Below are positions 25,708-37,039 of a stretch of 64,000 nucleotides of DNA, one piece after another; positions within the stretch are counted from its first letter, which is position 1; each line of letters begins with the position of its first letter. Source of the DNA: Spirodela intermedia (lineage: Eukaryota > Streptophyta > Magnoliopsida > Alismatales > Araceae). The notes under the pieces were generated by a model that saw nothing but the letters and a program-made list of their open reading frames with translations, had not been told where the DNA came from and ran no database searches. The stretch spans positions 1,121,001-1,185,000 of the forward strand of contig LR746266.1 of NCBI GenBank assembly GCA_902729315.2, written 5' to 3'. Both the position numbers and the translations under genes were made by a program.

Positions 25708-26867
25708 TCAGCTGAGCCTCTCCCTCCTCAGCCTCTCCATCTCCTTCACCATCTGCCAGTGCTCCAGCGACAGCTGCGTCTCGCCGAAGCTGGCCGACAT
25801 CAGCTGACCCATCGTCACCCACCTGCCACCAGAACCAGCGAAACCAAACGCCCCAAAGAAAAAAATTTAGAGAGAGAGAGAGAGCGAATGGGTGACCAGG
25901 GAAGAAGAGAGCCAGTGCCCCGCAAACCTGCTCAAGTCTTCGCCTTTGAGGGTCTTGTCTTCCTGCCTCGAAGCCACGAAGTCGTCTTCGATGACCTGCC
26001 ACAGCACGGTTGAGGACCAATGAGCGAGCATTCTAACGACCCAATCCCGATTCCCATGGTGCCAGCACTCCCCTGTTCCTTCCTTTCTCTCTCTGGAATG
26101 GGCGAAAAATACCTTCTGCATTTGGGAGCCGATAGAGAGAGGGAGGGATCTCATGGCGGCCAAGTACCACCTCCAGGCTCGGAGCTCCTCTTCACCGGGC
26201 GCCTCCACCGTTGACCTCGCCTCAACGGGATGGAAAGGCAAGACAACATCCGCTGGGAGGACGTTTGACTTCCTGTCTGATAAGACCAGCACCTGGACGT
26301 CCGAAGCCAGGTCCAGCTTGTAGTACTCGCAGTCGTAACCCACCTGAAAGTCAACGCCAGATGATTAGGGTCTGAGGAAGCCTCAACCACGAATTTAAAT
26401 GATCAATCATGGAAGACCCACTGTCTGCCACTCCAGCAGCTGTCTGAGCAGCCTCGCGTTCTCGACGCCGGCGGCGTTGAGAGTTCCGGCGTCCAGGCGA
26501 GTTTCATCCACGGTCAAGTGGGTGCCCTGCGCCAGTTGCAGGATCCCAGCGATCATCCTGGAGATATATGAATGAATACCAAAAGATAGATATGAATATA
26601 GAAATCTCCAGAAGAAGAAAAAGCCGCCAAGTATGGTCAACCTTCCGGTGGAGTTATCTTTCCTGGGTTGGAGCTGGGTCGTGTTGAGATACTCCACGGA
26701 GAGGGGGATCGCTTGCGAGAACGGCAGCAAGTCCCCAATCGATCGAACGAGCTCATTTCCAAAGATTGACGCGCTCTCTCGGGTGAAGCCAGTCAGGTTC
26801 ACCGAGAGTTTGCCCACCACCACCACATCCACTCTCGCCCGGACCTGCCGGCGAGAAAGAAACACAT

Positions 26868-26938
<71 letters not shown>

Positions 26939-29900
26939 CTATCTCAGTTGTGTGTGTTTACGTCAGATTAAAAGCATAACTAAAACAGTATTAATGGTGC
27001 TCTTGAGGCTAAGTGTCTCCTAGTTAATCTCAATTTTGCTCTTGAGGCTTTTAATCTGTTCCAATGATAGATAGGGTGAACAGAAATACAGGGGAAAATG
27101 GCGTACCCTTGATAGAAGATGCAGCAAAATGAATTGGGCCGCCAGCCCATCATTTCCCAGGACTGCTGTGAGGTGCCTCAGCAAGGATTCACGAACAACT
27201 CTCACCGCAGAAGGCAAACCCTGAAGGCAACGGAACCCATCAGCAATCGAGCACAGGAAGTTGAAAGTGAATCCTAAGTTTGACTCAACAGAGAGATGAA
27301 AAATTATTCAATCTATTTGAGGCAAAGCTGGTCCCTTATGTCTACCACAGAATTAACATCTATTCGCGGTATGTGATTTTCTTGAACTGGTAAGAATCAC
27401 CTCGATGAAGCACGACCTGGATACAAGATCCTGAGGACTCATTTTCTGAAAGGTTAAGCAATGAAGGCGAGGCACCTGCAACAAAGCTTCGAACATGAGT
27501 TGTAGATATCAGATAGAAGACTGCTCTGTAGCTTCAAATAACGGCACGAAGATAGGGTTTAGGTATTTTCCAACCATTTGCTGAACCTGATTGAGAGAAT
27601 AATTAGAGTCAAGGTTGAAGAAAATAGCATAGCGAAGGCTTGTGCCATAGCACTGAAAAAGAAGTCCTTAAGCATGAGGAATAGACAGTGAATGGCATAG
27701 AACGGCAGTAGCCCGTAACTGAAGGTAACCTACCCAAAAGTGAAAAGGGAAGAAGCCCATTGACACACCGAGTTGATGATCCTAATTACCCATTTCGGTA
27801 TCCTGATGGAGTTGACTGAGTAGCATGAAAAGTTAAGTTTTGAGGCCAGCCGAGTCCGAAAATAGTCTCAGCAGTTGATTGGAGGCGATGAAGAAAATAA
27901 AAAACTATGCAGATATATAATGAAGGCACAGAAATCGAATCCTTCGGTGTCAGATCCACAAACCTTACTAGGAGGCAAATGAACAGAGATATCTTCCATG
28001 AGTCCATATGGGAACTCATCGGCATCGTTACTGTCATGAACTGCTACATCCGGATCGAAAGTGTAGACACCTATGAACTCAATCACGTCATTTAATTTTA
28101 TATCATTCTCAGGCATGTCGTAAATCTGTCAGAAATTGAAAAAGATGTCATAAAAGATATCCTTGACGAATGATATTAAACCAGAGTGCTTTGTAAAGCG
28201 ACAGTAGACATTTTACCTTGACTAGGCATGACAGGGAACCCGCATCAAGAGGGCTTATCCTGGAATTGAAGGCAACATCTCGAGTAACCATCTCTAGAGG
28301 GGATAAAGAAGAGAGTTCACCCTCTTTCTGAAAAGGATATTTTAATATCACACAACATAGCCCAAAAAAATTATTTCAGAAGACAAGCTTTAACATTCTA
28401 AATGTGCCATGTCGTCGTAAATACAGCTAGTGGAGCTTGGTTAAAAGCATATCAAATGCAGCAGAGCTCTTTGTCACAGAAATCCTTCTGGTTGGCAGGC
28501 ATGTACTAAATTGAAACCCTGCAGACAAGAATCCCCCTTTTGGACATGCCACACTTATTGCAACAGCTTTGAATACTCCTACCCCGGCTTTTAGCCAAAA
28601 ATCAACACGTCATTACAGGCTGCATTACACCCATTAGAAATCGATCCAAATTCAAACAGCACTTTCGAAGTCCTTACATCATCCCTAATCCAGCTCTTAT
28701 TTTTAGCGGGGGTGAAACTCCAAGTGATAACTACCAAATATAATCAACGATTACATTTTTTATCATATGCAGAAGCAAACCATTTACAGACATTGGAAGT
28801 TCATCTCAGATACCACCCCCTAAAACGAAAGCAAAACTTCTCACAGCGCGTTTGAAGTTTTTATTAGGATAATGTACTAAATATTTGGTCGTTCAAGCTA
28901 ACTTTCATACATGACAAATTCCGTAGGTTCAAGGATACCAAGCTGTAGTATAAACGCAGAGTTATGTATCTTCTGGCGAACATGCGGCTTATTGTAGCAA
29001 TGGAACGTGGTTTTTGGGATTCGTATATCACTGCTACATAGAACTACAACATCATCGAGAGTTCAGATAAACTGACGCCACCGAAACTACAATCCGTCAT
29101 CCGGTATTTGATAATGATGTAAATCTCAGAACCTGTCAGGATGATCGCAGATTCAGTGGCAGGGTCAATCCTATATCTATAAAAAAACGTTCTAGACCTG
29201 CCACTAATAATGCAATAAGAGTGAAATATCTCAAAACCACAATCCTATAAAGCAACAAACAGACTGCCATGTTGATCCAACCGAAGGAATATTTATTGGC
29301 CACAGTTTCAAAAAATCATCCGTCATTTGCTCCTGGCAAGTATATGGCACTCGGTTATGTAGCACACCTGTTTTTTGCTACCCGAAGTTGCAATCCTTTC
29401 CGCAAGGCCAACTTCCTGCAGATAACTAAAGTTAGTTGACAGAGGATACACAAAATGTACAAGTGCGCAGGGAATATTTACTTACATCAAAATCCATGTT
29501 AGCATTGTCTTCTCTCCTTCGCTTTTCTCCGTAATTTAATGAATGATCATTCGATAGGTTTGTGGGAAATTGAGTAGAAGGACAGACCTCTGAGACCCAT
29601 GTATTTTGTCCGGGAACCTGACAGCATTAAAACACTTAATGCCTAAGATATCGGATGTTCCACTCTAGATAATCTAAAATGCAGCAGAAGGTTAGCATCT
29701 CACTGGGACACAATATAACAGGCGCCTTTCCCAAAGTCGAGTTTGGGATGCAGGCGATATAGGAACTGGAGCAACATCTGTGAATTTATTAGTTCTCCAT
29801 GTCGAACCATCCTATGAGAAATGAAGAGCACTAAGGGTTAAAGTAGATCATATCCACACAAAAGATGAGCGCAAGGAATCGCAGGGGGAGGACAATACCT

Positions 29901-30636
29901 TAAAAGCACCGATGTATAATTCATTGCCGAGCATGTCTTGAACCATCCCTCTAAAACGCACGAGAGAATTGGGACGGATAAGGTGGAGATTCGATTGTTC
30001 TAGAACAAGAACCTGTGACCAAGAGGGGGCCAAAATTGCGTCATCCATTTGTTAACTTCTCAGGCATCAACTCCGACATTCTCAAGACAATCGTGAATCC
30101 CTAGAAATAGCTGAATGATCCTTCGGTAATATTTTCACAAAAAAGAATTAAGAAAAACATGAATACACAACGGACAAGAACATTCACGAAACATTGGAAG
30201 TGTAAAATTCCGATCCCAAAAGGAATGATTCTTGGCCTCCTTTCAAAGTTTCCCGGTAGCACACACGTAAAAAACATAAGCTCGGGGTACGTTTACCTCA
30301 ATCAGACAAATAGCAGTAGCAAAAGCGAAGAGAAAATGACTACGGTCTCGAAGTGGAACCAAGTGAACAGAAAACAAAACATTCAATACGATTCGACCTT
30401 ATCGACGTGATCGATCAAGTCGTGTAAGATGCGGGAAACGATCTCTGCGCCGTTTGCTATACCTGCGAGAGGCCGCCGTCGTTGAAGAGAAAGCTGCGGA
30501 AGACATCGACGGCACCCCAGTCTTTGCGATCGAACGTCGCTGGATCGAAGTCGGGAGAACCCGCAACGGCCTTCTCAAAGGTCACCCGCACCGCCCCAAG
30601 AGGGTTCGAGAGGCAGTCGTACGGCAGCCCCACCAT
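25708..30636 (-). CDS. ETG1: ETG1/MCM-binding protein (replisome factor), 14 exons
   Basis: Coding exons on the minus strand: 30636-30463, 30012-29899, 29811-29704, 29617-29486, 29415-29368, 28327-28217, 28125-27964, 27475-27401, 27220-27107, 26844-26642, 26557-26422, 26343-26113, 25995-25928, 25822-25708. All have GT-AG borders and the frame stays open for 596 aa, the usual size. Diagnostic stretches are MVGLPYDCLSNPLGAVR at the N-terminus, VRFRGMVQDMLGNELYIGAF (OB-like fold), LNDVIEFIGVYTFDP, VPRLHCL, LNLTGF-type and SIPLSVEYLNT-type blocks, and C-terminal LSLEHWQMVKEMERLRRERL. The protein binds MCM2-7 and supports replication and sister-chromatid cohesion in the nucleus. The Arabidopsis gene was found as an E2F target, and an E2F-type site lies 150 bp upstream here. 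No broken exon was seen. Confidence 0.96.
26872..26918. repeat. (GA)23 microsatellite in an ETG1 intron
   Basis: Long GA run continuing into gagaca units, about 30 bp upstream of the exon 10 acceptor on the coding strand, where it reads as a CT polypyrimidine stretch. Confidence 0.95.
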
Positions 30637-31618
30637 CCTCCCTACCTTCTCCTCTCTCCCTCCTTCCCTCCTCTCTCTCTACCCCACCCCCACCTGTCTC
30701 TTCTTTCTCTCTCTCTCTCGTTCGCTCGGCCTCTGGTTCTCTCTGCTGCGCGCGGTGCCGTTAGATGGGGAAAAGGCCACCATTTTGCGCGGGAAAGGGC
30801 ACGCCTTCCCGCCAACTCGTGGAGCTGACGTGGCTTGCCACCAAGGACCACGTCACCAGACCTAGTGGCCGTACGAGCTGCTACGAACTAGCCCTGGCAG
30901 CGTCATGGGCCTTCTGATCCACAATTGGCCCATTTAAGAGAGGGCTTTCTCTGTTTTAGTACCCAGAAAGTCTTAACATTATTGGCATACCTCCTCTTTC
31001 TCGATATTATTCATGGGTCATCCTGACGTGTAAACAAAAATGCTCAAAATATTTCTCTTAACATGTAACTCCGTTAAATTTACTAAATAAAGAAAAAAAG
31101 TCCCTGAGAGAGAGATTTTTTTGAGGCGTGTGTAGGTCAGCTATGGTTAAGAGGGGGTGGTGGGGATGCCTTTATAATATGCATAAAGTAAAGGATTTAA
31201 ATTATTTTTATTATTTTTTAGGACTAAAAACTGAAATCCCCATTCAAAGAAACGCCCGTGGGCCTTTGGGCTGGGCCCTGGGACTGTATTGGGGTGGGCT
31301 TCCTACTTAAACCCCACTCTCTCTCTCTCTCCCTATCTCTCTCTCTCTCCCTATCTATCTATCAATCCATCTATTTCCACCGGTTGTGGGAAATGGTCGT
31401 CGATAACCAATCAGTCAACCATGGACGCACGATACGAGGTCAAGAGAGAGAAAGGAGGAGGTTTTTCGGCGCTATTATACACACATTTGTTGGCTCTCTC
31501 TCTCTCTCTCTCTCTAAACCTCTCCACTCTCTCCACTCTCTCCACTCGCTCCGGACATCCGGGGCCATGAGATGACGTGGCAAAAAGCGGCTCGTCAACG
31601 GGGTGCCGGTGGCGCAGA
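30637..31618. other. Intergenic between ETG1 (5' side) and EPFL (3' side)
   Basis: Apart from the E2F-like sites there is no supported gene. CT-rich stretches occur at 30655-30725, 31317-31350 and 31494-31550. GGGCC-rich sequence near 31255-31300 reads as plant site-II-like promoter elements, but no transcript start is clear. Confidence 0.5.
30783..30796 (-). promoter_or_regulatory. E2F-type site upstream of ETG1
   Basis: The bases TTTTGCGCGGGAAA contain TTTCCCGC on the coding (minus) strand, an exact match to the E2F consensus TTTSSCGC. The site is 150 bp upstream of the ETG1 ATG. A second, weaker TTCCCGCC lies at 30806-30813. E2F control of this gene is known in Arabidopsis; here it is inferred from motif and place. 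Confidence 0.75.
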
Positions 31619-32208
31619 TCAGGGCATGTAGAGTCTGCCGCCGCATTTGCACCGCCAGGCCTCGGGGTAGTACTCCGTAAGAACGGGCGTGCCCGGTGGA
31701 ACCGCCACGTGGACAGGTCTGCAGGGGGTGCAATCACCGCACTTTGACGAGCACCGCGGCGGGTACGACCCCGGCCCCAGCAGGCTCCTCCCCCTCGCCG
31801 CCGCCGCCGCCGTTATCGTGCTCCGCCGCCACAGCTCCTCCTCCGCCGCCGCCGCCGTCGGCTTCCTCTCTCTCCCGCAGGAATTCCCTGCCGTTGCTGC
31901 TGCCGCTGCTTCAAGCACGAGAATCAACGATCGATCAGCTTTCAAGGCCCGGCCAGCAGAAGAGAGAAGGGAAGAACCAGAGAGCGAACGAGGGAAGGCT
32001 AAATTTAGAAGCGACGATTCTTGGGACTTTCTCTCTCTAAGTGGGGAAGGGGATCCTTCTCACCTGCTTCGGCGGCCATGGCGGAGAGAGCGAAGAGGGA
32101 GAAGCAGCAGCAGCAGCAGAAGGAGATGGAGAGGACGGAGGACCCTCTTGAAGAAGAAGAAGAAGATATGGACCTCCTTCGCCGCCCTCTTCCCCTCCCC
32201 GGCTCCAT
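31619..32208 (-). CDS. EPFL4/5/6-like secreted cysteine-rich peptide precursor, two exons
   Basis: Exons 32208-32064 and 31887-31619 (donor cagGTGAGA, acceptor ggcAG) give 137 aa. The C-terminal 50 residues are a clear EPF/EPFL mature domain: GSYPPRCSSKCGDCTPC, then PVHVAVPPGTPV, then EYYPEAWRCKCGGRLYMP. They contain six cysteines in the family spacing and match the EPFL4/EPFL5/EPFL6 group best. These apoplastic peptides bind ERECTA-family receptor kinases and control stem growth and stomatal patterning. Exon 1 gives an Arg/Ser-rich start and a short hydrophobic core, SFCCCCCFSLFALS, taken as signal peptide. That core is coded by a CTG-type triplet repeat and is unusual. The mature domain is sure; exon 1 and the signal peptide are inferred from splice phase and composition. 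Confidence 0.88.
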
Positions 32209-32534
32209 TCGAGGAGGAGAAAACTAGAAAGAAGAGAGAGAGAGAGAGAGAGAAGAAGAAGAAGAAGAGATCTCGGGATCTCACGATGCAGTGGCCCCCT
32301 CTCCCTCCGCCTGCAGTTATCCAGGGAGCTCTGCCTCAGATCTCGGTCCGTCTCCGAGAAGACCATAAACAGTGGAATTTAAAATGCACCCCCCACACCT
32401 CTTACCACCTTCGCTCCCTTCTCTCCTCTCACTCTCTCGTCTCACTTCTCCCCCCGGCCGGCGCTCCCCTCTCTCCCCTGATAACGCCTGATAAATAGAT
32501 AAAGGAAGCTCTTCTGAAAACAGGTGGCCCGAAG

Positions 32535-32543
<9 letters not shown>

Positions 32544-32590
<47 letters not shown>
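32544..32590. repeat. (CT)23 microsatellite upstream of EPFL
   Basis: Uninterrupted CT run, a GA tract on the EPFL coding strand, about 340 bp before its ATG and possibly in its leader. Confidence 0.95.
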
Positions 32591-32593
<3 letters not shown>

Positions 32594-34559
32594 CTCGCAG
32601 TCAAGTGGAGAGATTTACTCGGAGCCACAGAGAAGAGGGTGGACCCAACCTGACAGGATTGCCGGAGATAATCCCCACCCTTAGAGTGGCTCCGATGATT
32701 CGATGCAGGATTATTTATTAAAATATGGTTAAAAAAAGATCGCATCTCGGAAGAATAATATTCTGAGGGTAGTAAATCGCCTTTTGCAGAGTCTGAATCT
32801 AGAGAGAGATTGACAGACTGCAGAATTTAGTCCGCTGCAGTGCAAAGAGACGAGTCAGAAACAGTGGGCAATGAACTGCCGCCGCCGGTGCCGATCCCCG
32901 GCGCCGGTGACGAGGAAGGAGGTGAAGGCCACCGCCGGCAAAGGGAAGCTCCTCCGGGCCGCCGGAGACCATGAAGGACCCAGCAACCGGCAAGCGGCCG
33001 GCCATGCTGAAGTCACCGACGCGTCGGACAACGCGAAGGATTAGGGCAACCAGTAAATAAGATCTCGTGAAGACGACCGCAGTCGAGGACGGACACTGGA
33101 GAGACGAGAGAGACAGTAAGATTCACGCGCGGGGCCTGCACAAAGGTCGGAGGGTTCCAGGCAGGACCCTTCGTCTTCTTCCCCCTCCTCTCTCTCTCTC
33201 TCCCGCTCTAGCTCGAGTGACAGAAGAAGAGAGCCATCGCATTATAAGCGTTGCCTCAGAATCAGCAAGCAGCAACTTGAACAATATCACGCATTCCGAT
33301 TACCCATTTATTATGAATCTACTGTTAAAAAAACTCGCCATCCGTTTTGCTTCCAGTCTGCAGAAGACCAGACCATCGGCAGGAGCCAGTTCTTGGCCGG
33401 TGAGGAGTCGCCATCTCGGACTTCTGCAGGTGACGGGAAAAAGAAGCTGATAATTCCTCCGCTGGCCGGCGGTCCCCCGCCCTTCTGTCCGGGCCCGCCG
33501 CCGGTGCCGTGGGGCGGGAGACAACGACAGCGACGCCGGCGACGGCGACCGGCGGAAAACTTGACGATGAGGAGACGGCGATCGAGGAGGGAGCTCCGTC
33601 GCCGTTGCGCCACCGCCGGTGCAGTGAAGTTAGGCAGGACGGCACAGGAGCCTCCGCCGCCTAGGCCTCTCGTAGGGGACTATTCCCTATGCCAGAGAAC
33701 CGAGCTCTCTGATTATCACCAGATTTGCTTTTACTTAGCGGACTGCTACTTCAAGTTCGTATGTTGACACTCTTCCCCCTGGAATCCCCCCCCCTATGAG
33801 TTGACTCCTGATCTTCGAGGCTTTGACTTTCTTCTAGCATGGGGTTACTACACTCTCGTCGCAAAAAGTATGCCTAGTTGTTAGAATAATCCCGTGATGA
33901 TGCCGTTACGATGATCACAAAAAGTCCTCTTTGAAGGTGGTGGTCACTAAGTTTGACTCACCGTACTCACAGTTGAGCTGACTATGCGACGACTCCGACG
34001 TGGCATGCAGGTCACAAAAGTCTTGGACTACTCGCGTCAACTCCTACGTGGTAGCTCACGCTAGAATAGTCCGGCCCCGCATCCTTCGGATCCCAAGTAT
34101 ACGCCAGTTTTTCATAAAATGACGGCTAGTATCAAATTATTGAGTAAGAGGAATCACATAAATGTGATTATAATAGCGTTCGACCCATTATCGATTTCCA
34201 CGTGGCATCTGCTAAATGGAATTAATCACGTGGCAAAAATAAATGGGTCAATGCTGGATCAGCTAGGGGTCATCGTCAACGCATCCACGTCAGTGGGACC
34301 TCCGTTTTTTGGGTCACATGTTCCCATGCCACACACATGGGCCCTGGTTGCAGCTGGTTCTATTTGGGTGGTCCCGATAACCGACAGGGTGGGCCCAAAA
34401 AACTCTCGACGGATTCACCCGTCACCGTCGATCTGGTAATCTGGCGGGCCCCGCCAAGCAGATGCTTTTAGGCGTTGACTGCTGGTCGGAAACCCCTGGT
34501 CAAGGATGAAAGAAGCATGATAATCTATAAGCCGGCACTTCGCAGTTGCTTGACTTAGA
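32591..34559. other. Intergenic region, no supported gene
   Basis: GC-rich to about 33700, with overlapping open frames on both strands near 33300-33650 rich in Arg, Pro and Gly and matching nothing I know. A 57-codon ATG frame at 32871-33044 is also unrecognised. From 33780 to 34560 I see only scattered TTGAC and ACGTGG-type promoter words. Confidence 0.5.
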
Positions 34560-35040
34560 AGGAAGGGAGGGGGGAAGGGGTCCATAATTGAGTTGGCCTG
34601 GTCAAACTTTAGTCGGGCTTTCGCATCACCGTTGATCTGGTGGGGTCGTCGGGAGATCGGCGACGTAGGCCCACCTATCTAATGCTTTCGGACTTGGACC
34701 GCCGGTCGGTCCCTGGTCAAAGATGTCTCCACCTGATGGGCCCACTTCCCCGGGACGGACAGCCCAATAAAGAACGCTCTCATCGCCCGGCCACCCGATG
34801 GGCCCAAACTACAGACTCGTTCCCGTTTTTAATGGGTCAAACGACCACACTAATTGGCCCACTTCCCAGTCACGGACAGCCCAATAAAGAACACTTATCG
34901 CCGGGGACACTTGATGGGGACCATACTACGGACTCTTCCCCCGTTAATGGGCCCAAGGACCACACTGATGAACTAGACGTCGTCGGCCCGCGGAGGTAGA
35001 AAGTGTTATTGGGCCTCACTAATGGGCTGTACCGACCGGG
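34560..35040. repeat. TGGGCC satellite cluster of unit 1
   Basis: Degenerate monomers of about 115 bp. The phrase gcccaataaagaac recurs at about 34763 and 34878, each followed by a cacctgatgggcc-type and a gttaatgggcc-type block. The leading sequence at 34540-34700 matches the leading sequence of the third cluster (38990-39110), so cluster and flank were duplicated together. Confidence 0.85.
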
Positions 35041-35505
35041 GCACGTGAACAGAAGTCCACGCGGTTTTTACGCGTTAATAAGAATGTTCGAAAGTAATCT
35101 ATACATTCCCTCCTGGGACTGAAATATATTTTTCTACAAATTAATGAATAAAATAAAATAAAAAATCCATTCGGACTGTTTGACTTCGTCTCAAGTCAAA
35201 TAAAAAACCCTCTTCATCTCGTCTCCGCGTAGAGCAAGTTGACTTTCTTCACGAGCATCAGCGTTCCCACCTCTCCACGCGGTTTAGCGATGGTCGATGC
35301 GTTCGGGGGGGTTTCTCTCCATTGAGCGCCTAGTAATTTCTTGCACGGCAAGAAAAAAGAGCGTTGCCAGCTAGCATCCCTTCGTCTTGCTGGCTTTAAA
35401 TCGCAGCGTTAAAAAAAAACCGAGGAAGACGTTCAGTTTTCTTAGAGCTAGCGTATCATTGACGGTAGAGAGAAGACAGCGCATGGTGCAGACAGAAGAT
35501 CGCCC

Positions 35506-35784
35506 ATGGAAGAACAACGAAAGTCTCCTCGAGCCCTTGCTACGCTCTTCCTCCTGCTACTTCTCCTGGAGAGCTCGTCTTCTTCAGCGGCGGCGCGGGG
35601 TGTGGTTGGGCTCCGGCTGGTCGAAACGCCGGCGAGGGGAAACTCTGCGAGCTTCTCGCCGGCGGAATTTGCAGAGAACATGAAGACGGAGACGGGGAGC
35701 CTTCTTCCTCCGAGGAGGCTCCTCCCGAGGTGGCGTCCACCGTTGTCGGGGCCGAGCAAGGGAGGAAACGAAGTTAGGAACTGA
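35506..35784 (+). CDS. IDA/PIP-like secreted peptide precursor, copy 1
   Basis: Intronless, 92 aa. The N-terminus is a basic start followed by a leucine-rich signal peptide, LATLFLLLLLLESSSSSAAA (about residues 11-30). A variable middle follows, then a C-terminal core LLPRWRPPLSGPSKGGNEVRN. PPxSGPSK near the C-terminus with a nearby Asn resembles the IDA/IDL core (PIPPSAPSKRHN) and, less closely, the SGPS core of PIP peptides. Those families are apoplastic ligands of HAESA/RLK7-type receptor kinases acting in organ separation and stress. Compared with copies 2 and 3 it has about 18 extra residues before the core and replaces PPPSGP with PPLSGP. The assignment to IDA versus PIP is uncertain; the secreted-peptide nature is well supported by three parallel copies. 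Confidence 0.7.
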   Translation: MEEQRKSPRALATLFLLLLLLESSSSSAAARGVVGLRLVETPARGNSASFSPAEFAENMKTETGSLLPPRRLLPRWRPPLSGPSKGGNEVRN

Positions 35785-36115
35785 GACGAGATCATGCAGC
35801 ACAAACGACACCGACGAGAAACTCTAGGAAAACTAGCCCTCACTTCCTACATATTCATTATTTCTTCCCGTTCTTCATCTTTCATTTCAATCTGTACATG
35901 TAAAGACTCGAGCATACGCCGGCAGATAGTTTCTTCTTTTTCATTCTGATCCATTCGCGTCGTTTATCTTGTACGCACTGGGCAATAAAAAGTGTAAGTA
36001 AAAGATCTTCACGGATCTTCTTTGTATTGTCCACAACATCTTTTTTGATCTTCCCCGCGTCTCTGGTGCACCTTCCATCTTGTTCGACGGTCCGCTTTGA
36101 CGACTCCCTTCGACC

Positions 36116-36149
<34 letters not shown>

Positions 36150-36324
36150 GAGCACATAGAGAGACACAAAGGGGAAGTATTTTTTCCAAGAAATCTATTA
36201 ACGTTTCCCTTCGATCTTTCAACCGAAACGATGGCTGCATGAGGTTGGTCAAGGGAAAATACTTTACTGGCCACGGTCTACGGTCTAAGGGAAAACAAAA
36301 AGAAAACCCAAAAGGGGTAGCAAG

Positions 36325-36466
36325 AGGTTGGTCCAGTAGAACAGGTGACGGAGTTGGTGAAGAAGATGATGGATGGTCTCTGCTAACCGGACCAAGCATT
36401 TTTGGTCGTCCCGTGGAGGATCCCCTCTGACCTTGTATTCGTGTATATACTACTATATTCTCCTTA

Positions 36467-36501
<35 letters not shown>

Positions 36502-36534
36502 CTACAGTACCTGGTGCGTTAGAGGGGAACCGTG
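36325..36534 (-). pseudogene. Inverted piece of the nucleotidyltransferase 3' end in unit 1
   Basis: This segment matches the reverse complement of 40698-40989, the stop-codon side of exon 9 and 3' flank of the intact gene. Shared words include gcatttttggtc, ggtattcgtgtatatac and the GA/CT tract. Sequences on both sides match unit 3 in the direct orientation, so only this piece is flipped. It also lacks part of the counterpart, including most of the ccat repeat. Confidence 0.8.
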
Positions 36535-36537
36535 TCA

Positions 36538-36590
36538 GAGGAGGGAAATCATCCTCGTTCTTCAGATGGTACGCCTGCCTCGCCCTAGGG
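36538..36590 (-). pseudogene. Duplicate of nucleotidyltransferase exon 9 in unit 1
   Basis: On the minus strand it reads QAYHLKNEDDFPPL, the same as exon 9 of the intact gene (QAYHLKNEEDFPPL) with one Glu-to-Asp change. The match then breaks at the inversion point, so the original stop is lost. Without the upstream catalytic exons it cannot make the enzyme. Confidence 0.85.
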
Positions 36591-36828
36591 TCGTTACCCC
36601 CCTCCTCCCCGTGTTCTTAGGTTCTTCCAAAGGCCCCTCTGGTCCTTCTCTCTCTTCCCTTATCCCGCATCGTGTCTTCTCCCTCCTTTGACTTCTCTTG
36701 TCTGTCTTGAGCCATTATGATTTATAGTGACCTTACGTCTGCGTGACGCCTCTTTCCGCCCTTCGTTATGGATCGGGCAGTGCAGAAGCCTCTTTCTCCC
36801 GTCGCAACGTCACCAACCCCCCCAACCT

Positions 36829-36832
<4 letters not shown>

Positions 36833-36871
<39 letters not shown>
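36833..36871. repeat. (TC)19 microsatellite in unit 1
   Basis: Uninterrupted TC run between the exon 9 and exon 8 remnants; absent from the same place in the intact gene. Confidence 0.95.
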
Positions 36872-36873
<2 letters not shown>

Positions 36874-36892
36874 CTGGCGAGCGCCGCCGCCA

Positions 36893-37038
36893 CCGCAGCC
36901 AATTGACCCCAAGAGCCTGAATTCAAGCTCGTTCTCGGGAATTGGGCTTGAGTACGACGAAGGCTGCTGCTGCTGCTGTGGAGGCACATCCAATTGAGCG
37001 GGCCTCCGAGCGTACCCGCTATTGGAGTGAGGGGGCTA
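36893..37038 (-). pseudogene. Fragment of nucleotidyltransferase exon 8 in unit 1
   Basis: Matches exon 8 of the intact gene around 41205-41390: the polyglutamine block, the NELEF-type acidic block, and the region antisense to caattgagcgggcc. It stops abruptly where satellite sequence of unit 2 begins. Its short CAG-type repeat has fewer glutamine codons than the intact gene. Confidence 0.85.
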
Positions 37039-37039
37039 C

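Noticed and set aside
31689-32498. 269-codon open frame on the + strand
   Set aside because: It is antisense to the EPFL gene, and its Ala/Ser/Glu/Lys composition comes from GC-rich and triplet-repeat sequence; the minus strand carries the conserved cysteine domain.
32871-33044. 57-codon ATG frame
   Set aside because: Basic, low-complexity, no recognised motif, no conserved copy in the window.
33311-33767. Overlapping frames on both strands rich in Arg, Pro and Gly
   Set aside because: Several frames are open at once because of GC-rich DNA; none has a signal peptide plus motif or a known family.
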